The notes under the pieces are model-generated. The model did no database searches. It saw nothing but the letters and a program-made list of their open reading frames with translations, and was not told the DNA's origin. Positions 1-6,786 of a stretch of 11,023 bases of DNA are shown in pieces. Position 1 is the first letter of the stretch, and every line of letters begins with the position of its first letter. The DNA comes from Triparma columacea. Lineage: Eukaryota > Sar > Bolidophyceae > Parmales > Triparmaceae. The stretch is taken from assembly GCA_030267965.1 (NCBI GenBank), contig BRYA01000530.1, forward strand, positions 1 through 11,023. Reading direction: 5' to 3'. A program made the position numbers and the translations under genes.

Positions 1-226
1 CACAAATGAGCCAATGAAATGTTTGAGACCATCCTTCCCCCACCCCCTAACATTTCCTGAACCGAACAAACAACATCCGACGACGCAACGACAAACTTCC
101 CATCAAAAGCCAAGTAAACAAACCCCTTCCCCCCCCACCAAGTAAAGAAACCCCTTCCTCGACTCGCTTCGCTCGTCGCCCTCGCTTCGCTCGCCGCGCC
201 TGAACTCGCTTTCCTCCTTCTCTCAC
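1..226 (-). other. Downstream intron (and possibly more) of the fumarate reductase-like gene
   Basis: On the minus strand a donor, GTGAGA, follows the exon ending at 227. The rest to the window edge shows no recognisable fumarate reductase coding. It holds two copies of the TCGCTTCGCTC core (164-174 and 182-192) and a 21-nt direct repeat with one mismatch (110-130 and 138-158, CCAAGTAAA followed by a C-rich part). A T-rich stretch followed by CAG near 61 (minus strand) could be an acceptor opening a frame to the window edge, but the peptide is not recognisable, so I do not call an exon there. Confidence 0.5.
160..192 (+). repeat. Two intron elements beside the fumarate reductase-like exon
   Basis: Cores 164-174 (arms CGAC/GTCG) and 182-192. 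Both point along the plus strand although the host gene is on the minus strand, unlike all other copies, which lie in the sense direction of their genes. Confidence 0.85.
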
Positions 227-679
227 CTTCTCCGTCTCCACTACCCTCGTCCCCGTCATGACCTTGAGTTGCCCATCCTCCCTGTACTTCATCACTGCCT
301 TCTCCAAACCGCTTATGAAAGCGGCGCCAGCGAGGCCGGACAAGGGACGGTGGGTACGGGAGGAGGTGTGACCTCCCATCTGACCGACAAGGATTGGTGG
401 AGGGATGGAAGCACGGTCCAACAACCACTATTGAGGAGGAGAGGGGTGTTAGTTTTTCGCGCGTTAGACACCCCTTCCTACAGCCCCTTCGCTGCGCTCT
501 CCTTCCTCTCGCCCCCCTTCCACTCTGCCTCGCACCCTCCCCCTCCTTCCCCCTACTTCCCCTATGCTCACCTCAACAGCCTCCTTACTACCCTCTACCA
601 TCCTCCTAACCAGTTCCCCAGTGATCCCCTCCCCGCCCCTCCCGCTGCTCTTTACCGTGTCCTCCAGGAATCTTTCGAC
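227..679 (-). CDS. Soluble fumarate reductase-like flavoprotein, two internal exons, partial
   Basis: Exon 1 runs 679-572 and exon 2 427-227, joined in phase 0 across a 144-nt GTGAGC...TAG intron (571-428) with a pyrimidine-rich 3' end. The joined peptide reads VERFLEDTVKSSG, then GELVRRMVEGSKEAVE, then WLLDRASIPPP, then MGGHTSSRTHRP, ending GLEKAVMKYREDGQLKVMTG and TRVVETEK. The GGHS-x-x-RTHRP block with a preceding EAV-W-L helix is the hallmark of FAD_binding_2 soluble fumarate reductases (yeast FRD1/OSM1, flavocytochrome c type), where His and Arg contact the dicarboxylate. These enzymes reduce fumarate to succinate with reduced flavin. Exon 2 ends AAG/GTGAGA at 227. The N-terminal GxGxxG Rossmann segment that should precede exon 1 is absent: an LRR gene fragment lies there instead, so the gene may be broken or chimeric. 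Family assignment rests on motif memory, with no alignment run. Confidence 0.66.
428..571 (-). other. Intron of the fumarate reductase-like gene
   Basis: It is 144 nt, starts GTGAGC, and ends with a pyrimidine-rich tract plus AATAG. CTAAC branch-like sequences lie near the 3' end. A degenerate relative of the window's intron element (CTTCGCTGCGCTC on the plus strand, about 486-498) sits inside it. Confidence 0.6.
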
Positions 680-1376
680 ATATTTTGATCGGCAGCTGCA
701 GTGATTAGGGCGGTGCAGTCCGAGAAGCAGTTTTCACCGATGGAGACAGCAGGAGATAGAATGAGTTTCGTCAGGGCTATGCAATCTCTGAAGGCACGAT
801 TGCCAATCATCGTCACTCCGTCCGGGATGGTGATGGCCGTGAGGGAGGAGCATCCAGAGAAGGCGTAATTGCCAACCGCCGTCACTGAGTCCGGGATAGT
901 GATGGCTGCGAGGGAGGAGCATCCGTAGAAGGCACTTTCGCCAATCGTCGTCACTCCGTCCGGGATTGTGATGGCTGCGAGGGAGGAGCATCCAGCGAAC
1001 GCGCCCAACCGCCAATTGTCGTCACTCCGTCTGGGATGGTGATGGCCGTGAGAGAGGAGCATCCCTGGAAGGCGCCCAGGCCAATCGTTGTCACTCCGTC
1101 CGGGATGGTGATGACCGTAAGGGAGAAGCATTGGTAGAAGGCGAGTTCGTCAATCATCGTCACTCCGTCCGGGATTGTGATGGCTGCGAGGGAGGTGCAT
1201 CCAGAGAAGGCGGCAGGGCCAATCTTTGTCACTCCGTCTGGGATGGCCGTGAGTGAGGAGCATCCCCAGAAGGCGTCCTTGCCAATCTTCGTCACTCCCT
1301 TTGCAAAAGTCACCTCCGTGAGTTCATCGTTGTCTCTGAAGCTCTCTACCCCAGAGTACACTGCTGAGCTGGGCAT
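677..1376 (-). pseudogene. BspA-type leucine-rich-repeat gene copy, frameshifted and lacking its C-terminal domain
   Basis: It starts at the ATG at 1376 (MPSSAVYSGVESF), matching the start of the intact paralogue at 8004 (MPQTAVYYGRQSF). It carries about eight 23-residue repeats of the form AF-GCSSL-AITIPDGVTTIG (LRR_5/BspA family, usually protein-binding). Two lesions are visible. A repeat near 1236-1250 lacks 6 nt (in frame, loss of Ile-Thr). At 1003-1010 there are 8 nt where the repeat pattern requires 6, which moves the second half into another frame that would meet a stop at 951. The remaining repeats continue in a second frame to about 684 and end in ADQNMS, at which point similarity to the paralogue stops. 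The paralogue's C-terminal 80 or so residues are missing, and the sequence passes directly into the fumarate reductase exon. Single exon, no introns. It could still be an expressed N-terminal fragment. Confidence 0.75.
690..1330 (-). repeat. 69-bp tandem array encoding LRR units (broken copy)
   Basis: Imperfect direct repeats of 69 bp, each coding one 23-residue LRR. On the plus strand each unit shows CACTCCGTCCGGGAT followed by GTGATGGCTGCGAGGGAGGA. About eight units, one with a 6-nt deletion and one with a 2-nt gain. Confidence 0.85.
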
Positions 1377-2122
1377 CTCGGGGAGGATGAAAGTGGTAGT
1401 ACTGATAGACTTGAGGTAAGATATGGCGTAAATGCTTGGATGGAGAGGAGGAGGGGGGGAGGGGGACGGATGTCGAGTGCGATTGAAGATGTGTGTTAGG
1501 TTACTCTTACACACGAAGGTACAGTTTAAACCTACTACAGCTTGTTGTTGTCATGTGTTTGTTCCTCAGTATGGTCGTTTGGCAGCCGTTTTGATACCTG
1601 GCGTTTAATCATTGCGCGTGTCTCCGAAATGCACGTCGCATATCATATTCTTCACCCGGAACAAACAAGCAACAAAACCCTTTGCAATACTTCCCCTATC
1701 TGGATCTTGTCCGCGACATGTCCTGCCTATCCCATTATATTTCCTCAATCTCACCTTGTTTGTTCTTTCTTGATACCAATTTACGTGTAATGATGAGTAT
1801 ATAGTGTGTTTGTGTGTATGTATGTATGAAGGAGTGCAGGAAAAGGGATGAAAAAGGCTACACACAAGAAGAGTGAGGATCGAGGTCTTTCTACCCAACC
1901 CAAAATCTTCCCCTCTTACGAGTTTTTTGTCGGTAATGTGAGTGTTCAAGTTTAGATGATTGAATGAATATGCTGGATTGGGCGCTGAATTTCGGGGCTT
2001 AAAAATGGGAATTATATCAAATTCTTCTGAAGATCCAAAAAAAAAGAGGTGGGAGGAGGAGAAGGAGGAAGGAAGCGGGTAGGCAGTGGTTCTCAAACTC
2101 TTTTAGCGGTTCTCACAACAAC
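1377..2122. other. Non-coding spacer between the LRR copy and the tRNA gene
   Basis: No convincing coding region on either strand; the open frames here give low-complexity or unrecognisable peptides. It holds a GT/ATGT-rich simple stretch (about 1804-1828) and a purine-rich tract beginning with nine A (about 2037-2077). It presumably contains the upstream region of the minus-strand LRR copy. Confidence 0.6.
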
Positions 2123-2130
2123 AAAAAAAA
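2123..2130 (-). terminator. Pol III-type T8 terminator after the tRNA
   Basis: Eight consecutive T on the minus strand, 2 nt past the tRNA discriminator base A at 2133. It is the first run of four or more T in the minus-strand sequence from the tRNA 5' end at 2476 onward. Confidence 0.85.
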
Positions 2131-2156
2131 TGTGAAGTCGGCGAGATTCGAACTCG

Positions 2157-2221
2157 CTGAGAGAAGAAGGTAGAGGTAAGAGTGTGCATGAGGAGAACTT
2201 TGTATAGAGTGAATTGCTTAC
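2157..2221 (-). other. tRNA intron 4 (65 nt, T stem)
   Basis: It begins GTAAGC and ends TCTCAG, with CTTAC about 19 nt before the acceptor. It lies after the first nucleotide of the T stem. Its 3' end (CTTCTTCTCTCAG) closely resembles that of intron 1 (CTTCTTCTCTATCAG). Confidence 0.88.
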
Positions 2222-2235
2222 CGCCCGAAGACTGC

Positions 2236-2305
2236 CTGAAAGACCAGAAGAAAGATAGATGGTAAGAATGTATTGAGGGGAAATGGTGTAGAGAGGAGCA
2301 CTTAC
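2236..2305 (-). other. tRNA intron 3 (70 nt, anticodon stem 3' side)
   Basis: It begins GTAAGT and ends TTTCAG, with CTTAC about 26 nt before the acceptor and a T/C-rich tract. It lies after the second nucleotide past G37, within the CGCAG stem strand. With intron 2 it delimits a 6-nt exon, AAGGCC. Confidence 0.88.
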
Positions 2306-2311
2306 GGCCTT

Positions 2312-2380
2312 CTGCAAATTGAGTAAGGGAGTAGGGTAAGGATGATGTATAGAATACGTCTTTGAGGAAGCATAACTTAC
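2312..2380 (-). other. tRNA intron 2 (69 nt, between U33 and A34)
   Basis: It begins GTAAGT and ends TTGCAG, with two CTTAC motifs in the 3' half. It separates U33 from the anticodon, so it is not at the canonical 37/38 site of nuclear tRNA introns. Confidence 0.88.
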
Positions 2381-2394
2381 AACACAGCGCCTTA

Positions 2395-2456
2395 CTGATA
2401 GAGAAGAAGATGGGTAAGAAGAAGCAAAGCTTGGGCGATAAGGTAGATTCACTTAC
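2395..2456 (-). other. tRNA intron 1 (62 nt, D loop)
   Basis: It begins GTAAGT and ends ATCAG, with CTTAC (branch-point-like) about 20 nt before the acceptor and a pyrimidine-rich 3' part. It splits the D loop between the C and U of GGTC/TAAGGC. Confidence 0.88.
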
Positions 2457-2631
2457 GACCACTCGGCCACGACTCCTTGGCGATAATTTTGAATTTCTTG
2501 GTACAATATTGAACTTGTCGATTTTTTCGTTTCCTCATTCGTGTGTGTTCCTCCTACCCACCCCACCTACAAGCCAGCTCAGTTTTTGTTTTGTCCTGTC
2601 TCATTCTTGCCGCTGGTTCCTGACAATCAAG

Positions 2632-5600
2632 ATGAGGTCATTTCTGTTTGTCATCTCCCTTCTCCTCCCAGTTGTTCTTTCTTTTGTTCCTGTCCCATTC
2701 TTGCCACTCCACATACCGGGCTCATGTCGAAGCAGTGGATTTAACAGTGCTGTTGAGGATATTGTTGAAGACGGGGCGGCGGTTGTTCCTACGACTGAGG
2801 GGGAGGGGGTGAGTGAGGGGCGGGTAACCCTAAACGAATGGGTTGGGAATGGGTTGGGAATGTTCATGCAGCGAATGGGTTGGGAAGGGTTAGGGTTCAG
2901 GAGTCTCTGTTAGGCCCCCACCCACACCCCTTCAGCGGCTCGCTTCGCTCACCGCAACCCTGAACTAGTTTTCGTTAAGAATGGGTTGGGAATGGGTTGG
3001 GAATGGGTTTGGGAATGTTCAGGAGTCTCTGGCCCCACCCAAACCCCCCCACGGCTCGCTTCGCTCACCGCGCTTAGCTCACCACGCTTCGCTCACCGCG
3101 CTTCGCTCACCGCGCTTCGCTCACCGCCCCCCCCACAGCTCGCTTCGCTCGCCGACACCCTCCTCCCCCCCCCCCCCCTCCCCCAAGCTACTGTGGTGAC
3201 AGAGAAGGAGCTTGAGTCTGAGGCTAGCCGGATCGCTGGTGAGATGATGGTTGAGGAGGCTTGTGAGATTGACCCTGTCACTGACGGTCCCCTGAATGAG
3301 GAGTGCCTGGACGAGAAGACGTACCTGTCGACCTACCAGCGCCTCAAGAGCTTGATTAAGGGCACGGCCAAGGGTGTTTCTACGACTGAGGAGAAAGGAG
3401 TGAGTTCGTGTTGTGGTTATTGTCGGAAGTGGGGGGTGGGGTTAATCCTACAACAGCTTTCGTTAAGAATGGGTTGGGAATGGGTTTGGGAATGTTCAGG
3501 AGTCCTCTGCTGCCACCATAGCCCCCACCCAAACCCCTTCAGCGGCTCGCTTCGCTCACCGCGCTTCGCTCACCGCCCCCCCACGGCTCGCTTCGCTCGC
3601 CGCGCAGGTGGAAGTGGAGGAAATTCCGTTTGGTGAGATTCTCGAGCAGGGTTGGGAGAAGAGGGGAGGTAGTAGTGCTTTGAGAAGGAACTCAGAGGTT
3701 TGGAAGTTTGCCCTTAAGAGTGTGTTCAAGGTATTGAAGCCGCGCAAGCTGAAGAAGAAGGGTGCGAGCGAGGAGGAGCAGGTAAGAAGGGCGGTGAGGA
3801 GGAGGAGGATCGCAGCGGAGTAGGAGGATCTCAGGATAACGCTTCTCCTCAACTCATCACATCACGCCTTCTGGCAACTCGCTTCGCTCGTTGCCACCCT
3901 CCACAGCAAGCTGCCAAGACTGCCGCCGCCGAATTCATCAAGGACGGGCTGCTCAAGCTTGGTCCCAGCTTCGTCAAGCTTGGTCAGGTCGTGAGTACCC
4001 GAACAGACGTCCTCGCCCCCGAGTTTATCGAGGTCCTGAAGACGCTTCAGGACGACGTTCCTGCTTTCTCCGGCTCTAGGGCGAAGAGGATAGTCATGGA
4101 GGTGAGATGACCTTCTGGCGAGATGACCAATCATCTTCGGCGGCCTCCCATCCCATCCCATCCCAATCCGTCTTTCTTGCTAATGATACCACCCGCCCAC
4201 ATCCCATCTTCTCAGGAACTTGGCCTTGACGAGAGCAATTTCGACAAGACGTTCAAGAACTTCAGCGCCAAGCCTCTTGCTGCCGCGAGTCTGGGGCAGG
4301 TTCACACTGCCCTCTACAAGGGCAAGAAGGTTGCCATCAAGGTTCAGAGGGCCAAGCTGAAGGAGGTGAGGGCGCTCCTTAAACCTAAAATTTCCAGGCC
4401 CAAAGGCAGACGGTTCCGCTCGCACTCGTTGACGCTCACACTCATCACATAACATTTCCGGCAACTCGCTTCGCTCGTCGCCACCCCACCCTAGCTCTTT
4501 GACGTAGACCTGAAGAATCTCAAGAAGATTGCTGCTCTCCTCGATAAGTTTGACCCCAAGGTGAGACTGGTGAAAGATGGGGAAAATGCACAAACCTAAC
4601 CAACCCACTCCCCACTAACGCACCCTAATAACGCACCAACCCCTTCCGCGACTCGCTTCGCTCGTCGCCCCCCCAGACTGATGGGGCCGATAGGAACTGG
4701 GTCAGCATCTACGAGGAGAGTGAGAGGTTGTTGTATTTGGAGATTGATTACTTGAATGAGGCCAACAATGCGGAGAGGTTCGCAAGGGACTTCAGGGACA
4801 TTGAATGGGTCAGGGTCCCCAAGGTTTACAGGGAGGTCACGACTCCGAGGGTCATGACAATGGAGTTCGTTGAGAGTTTCAAGCTGACGGACATTGAGAG
4901 GGTCGAGAAGGTGAGGACTGACAGCTACGGACAGCTGAGAGAGAGCTGACGGACAGCCACTCACGCTCAAAACCTATACTCAGCGCCTAACCACCCCCCC
5001 CCCCCACCCAATCCCCCCCCACGGCTCGCTTCGCTCGCCGCCCCAGCTCGGCTTGGACAAAGAACTCCTTGCCAAGAGAACCGCGGATAGTTTCCTACGC
5101 CAGATCGTTGAGACGGGCTTCTTCCACTGTGACCCCCATCCAGGGAACCTCTGCGTCGACAACTCTGGGTCCCTCGTCTACTATGATTTCGGCATGATGG
5201 ATGAGCTTAAGCCCAACGTTAGGGAGGGTTTCCGAACCTTCTGTACCGCCCTCTTTGCTGGAGGTCCGGTCATTAAGGACGCCGCCCTCGCCAAGAACGC
5301 CAAGATGCTCGTCGACGGGGTTGAGCAGGCTGGGGTGCTTGCGTCCAACGCAGACAGGCTCGCCGTTGAGAAGCTCGCCCGCTACTTCATGAGGCAGTTC
5401 AAGGACACCCAGCTTGGGAAAAGTGGGAACGGAATCAAGGAGACCGTGGGGACGGATCTTCAGACCCTCACTGAGAATAATGTCTTCCGGTTCCCCAGCA
5501 CCTTCACCTTCATCTTCAGAGCGTTTGCGAGGTAAGTCGCGCAGCCCGCGGCCATGCTCGCGACCGTCTCTTCCTTGACAACGCAGTAACTAACCCCCGC

Positions 5601-6519
5601 CCTACCCGTCTCCTCGCTCGCAGCATTGACGGAATCGGCAAAGGGCTGGACGAGAATTACGCCATTGGCCAGCTCGCGCAGCCCTTCATTGAAAAGTTTA
5701 CAGAAACTCAGAAGGGGTACAAGAGCGAGGTGAGACACAGAAAGGGGTTTTTTTAGTGCGTTACAACAATCGTGCGTTACACGGATATTGTATGCCGCGT
5801 CCAGTCTTGTTGCTATCCTAACCCCCCTCCAACTCGTCGCTTCGCTCCGAACCTCCGCGCGCTCCCAACCTCACTGTCAGTTTGACAAAAACTTCCAAAT
5901 CTTCCAGAAGGCCACCGGCTTGAACCCTATGGACGTGGAGACCGCCATATCGTCGCCGAGGAAGATTCAGTACGTGGAGGAGACGCTCAGGGAGATGGAG
6001 GCCGGGAACTTGAAGATCAGGGTCAGGAGCCTCGAAAATGAGAAGGCTCTCGAGAGAATGGCGCTGACGCAGGGGAACATGATGAACTTGTTGATGGCGT
6101 CCGTTGCTCTTAACGTGGGTATCATTGCGTCGTCACCGATCATCACGGGGGTGTGCGTGGCGGGGGCTGTCAAGTTTGGGGTTGCGGTAATAGGTGGAAA
6201 TGCGAAGATCAAGAAGGTGAGTAGAACGAGCCCACGAGTGAACGAGGTAAACCCCTCCCCTCGATCCTTGCGGTAGCCCTCGATCCCTGTTAGGTGACCG
6301 CCGCAGCCATTGCCGCAACCACTGCCGCAACCATTTTATTTTTGAATATCCAGTACACAATCCTTTCAGCAACTCGCTTCGCTCATTTCCTCGCTTCGCT
6401 CATTTCACCGCAATTTCTAACCCTCTCCCACTTCCCCGCCTTCTCTGCAGTTCGACAAGACGCAGGCCAAGTTTGTAAACACGAGATTCAATGGGGACGA
6501 AGAGGAGGATGCGGAGTAG
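2632..6519 (+). CDS. ABC1K/UbiB-like atypical kinase, probably plastid-targeted, 11 exons
   Basis: Exons: 2632-2808, 3205-3399, 3608-3781, 3907-4101, 4216-4365, 4495-4560, 4677-4910, 5047-5531, 5624-5729, 5908-6216, 6451-6519; about 719 residues. Residues 1-17 are a signal peptide (MRSFLFVISLLLPVVLS) with Phe at +1 (SFVP), the heterokont ASAFAP-like plastid signal. Then come GWEKRGGSSALRRN, the family KxGQ motif (KLGQ, about 206-209), the Ala-rich loop AAAS (269-272) that replaces the glycine-rich loop, the VAIK lysine (289), HCDPHPGN (424-431), DFG (444-446), a hydrophobic C-terminal region (653-690) and KIKKFDKTQAKF. Plastid members sit in thylakoids or plastoglobules and act in prenylquinone metabolism; the substrate here is unknown. 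All junctions are in phase except the exon 2 start. The best pyrimidine tract gives 3188, which is one base out of phase; 3205 or 3139 would be in phase. Most introns carry the TCGCTTCGCTC element. The ATG at 2632 is chosen for the signal peptide. Confidence 0.88.
2809..3187 (+). repeat. Kinase intron 1: repeated G-rich/element blocks
   Basis: It contains two related blocks, about 2838-2960 and 2967-3066. Each consists of GGGTTGGGAATGGG repeats, GTTCAGGAGTCTCTG, a CCCACCC stretch and CGGCTCGCTTCGCTCACCG. A third block lies in intron 2 (about 3463-3562). Four closely spaced G3 tracts at 2983-3014 could form a quadruplex in the nascent RNA. The intron ends in a very long C-rich tract before AAG. 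Confidence 0.75.
3058..3126 (+). repeat. 14-nt minisatellite derived from the intron element
   Basis: About five tandem copies of CGCTTCGCTCACCG, one with CTTAG in place of CTTCG, directly continuing an element copy (core 3056-3066). A further element copy with core 3140-3150 follows. Confidence 0.85.
3400..3607 (+). repeat. Kinase intron 2: homologous to intron 1 blocks, with element copies
   Basis: 208 nt, GTGAGT...GCGCAG. It carries the G-rich block (3463-3505, including GGGTTGGGAATGGGTTTGGG at 3471-3490) and element cores at 3547-3557 and 3588-3598, plus a partial copy between. The second core is closed by perfect arms CGGC/GCCG. Confidence 0.8.
3821..3895 (+). repeat. Kinase intron 3 element with shared upstream block
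   Basis: 3821-3861 matches 9535-9572 of the PPR gene except for a 3-nt CTC indel. The hairpin at 3873-3895 has the longest perfect arms, GGCAAC (3873-3878) and GTTGCC (3890-3895), around the core 3879-3889. It lies 11 nt before the acceptor. Confidence 0.85.
4460..4482 (+). repeat. Intron element in kinase intron 5
   Basis: Core 4466-4476, arms GGCAAC and GTCGCC with one A-C mismatch, 12 nt before the acceptor CTAG. Confidence 0.85.
4629..4669 (+). repeat. Intron element in kinase intron 6, identical to a PPR intron
   Basis: 41 nt identical to 9582-9622. Core 4653-4663 with perfect arms GCGAC (4648-4652) and GTCGC (4664-4668), 7 nt before the acceptor. A CTAAC-like branch sequence precedes it. 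Confidence 0.88.
5022..5040 (+). repeat. Intron element in kinase intron 7
   Basis: Core 5026-5036, perfect arms CGGC/GCCG, 6 nt before the acceptor CCCCAG. Confidence 0.85.
5831..5849 (+). repeat. Degenerate intron element in kinase intron 9
   Basis: The full core is at 5837-5847 but the inverted arms are not preserved (AACTCG on the left, CGAACC on the right). Confidence 0.7.
6217..6450 (+). repeat. Kinase last intron with two element cores
   Basis: 234 nt, GTGAGT...CTGCAG. Cores at 6374-6384 and 6391-6401 are separated by ATTTCC, followed by a CTAAC branch-like motif near 6417. An Ala-rich open stretch at 6294-6352 inside it was considered as an exon and not adopted because it breaks the frame. 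Confidence 0.7.
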
Positions 6520-6678
6520 CGGGTGGTAACGAAGGGAGGAGTGTACATTAGCGCAATTGACAGTTTTCTTGAACGACAAATTTAAAGGAGAGCGTGGACT
6601 ACCTTCTCGTTGCTCCCTCGTGCTGATTTGTCGCGTTGCTTTTGAAAAGAAGAAAACGGGTTCGCACCCCATATACAA

Positions 6679-6721
6679 AAATATCCCCTTAAATAATATA
6701 ATATTCCATGAAGGGATATTT
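6679..6721. repeat. Inverted repeat, AT-rich loop
   Basis: Arms AAATATCCCCTT (6679-6690) and AAGGGATATTT (6711-6721) pair over 9 bp plus 3 bp across a one-base bulge, with a 20-nt AT-rich loop. Lying between convergent genes, it may mark transcript ends; function is inferred only. Confidence 0.6.
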
Positions 6722-6786
6722 ACTTCTCCACTTTTATTTATGCAACAACACGGCACTATATGGCCAGCCTCTCGCTCCAAGACCGA

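Larger units (their letters stand above)
2133..2476 (-). tRNA. trnL-AAG: tRNA-Leu(AAG) interrupted by four GT-AG introns
   Basis: Five exons on the minus strand: 2476-2457 (20 nt), 2394-2381 (14), 2311-2306 (6), 2235-2222 (14) and 2156-2133 (24), total 78 nt. When joined they fold as a full cloverleaf. The acceptor is GGAGTCG with CGACTTC (one G-U) plus discriminator A. The D stem is GCC/GGC with loop GAGTGGTCTAA, which has A14, G15, G18 and G19. The anticodon stem is CTGTG/CGCAG with loop TTAAGGC, giving U33, anticodon AAG and G37. The variable arm is TCTTCGGGC, closing as a C(UUCG)G tetraloop and leaving C48 to pair with G15. The T stem is GCGAG/CTCGC with loop TTCGAAT. This is a leucine tRNA reading CUU (as IAG, also CUC). 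The A box (exon 1) and B box (exon 5) are uninterrupted, and a T8 terminator follows. The four gaps all start GTAAG and end CAG. The gene is divergent from the kinase gene, with 155 nt between the tRNA 5' end and that ATG. Confidence 0.93.

Noticed and set aside
269..688. Plus-strand open frame of 139 codons
   Set aside because: It is the complement of fumarate reductase exon 2 and of C/T-rich intron; the minus strand carries the recognisable motifs and splice sites.
690..1330. Regular repeats resembling a CRISPR array
   Set aside because: The unit is 69 bp with no unique spacers, is coding throughout, and the sequence is eukaryotic.
1542..1790. Plus-strand open frame of 82 codons in the spacer
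   Set aside because: No domain, no splice-linked neighbour and no composition bias typical of coding here.
2093..2462. Minus-strand open frames of 119 codons over the tRNA
   Set aside because: They are chance frames through the pyrimidine-rich tRNA introns; the tRNA exons explain the region.
2133..2476. tRNA interruptions as classical endonuclease-cleaved introns
   Set aside because: None is at 37/38, and all four carry GTAAG...CAG with pyrimidine tracts and a shared CTTAC; I did not see bulge-helix-bulge pairing, though folding was not computed.
2828..2912. Telomere-like TAACCCTAAA and GGGTTAGGGTT
   Set aside because: Only one or two units, within a G-rich intron repeat; not enough for an interstitial telomere array.
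6294..6352. Possible extra kinase exon coding an Ala-rich hydrophobic stretch
   Set aside because: Its only donor (GT at 6353) leaves a phase that puts the last exon out of frame, and joining 6216 directly to 6451 gives KIKKFDKTQAKF, which fits the family's usual end.
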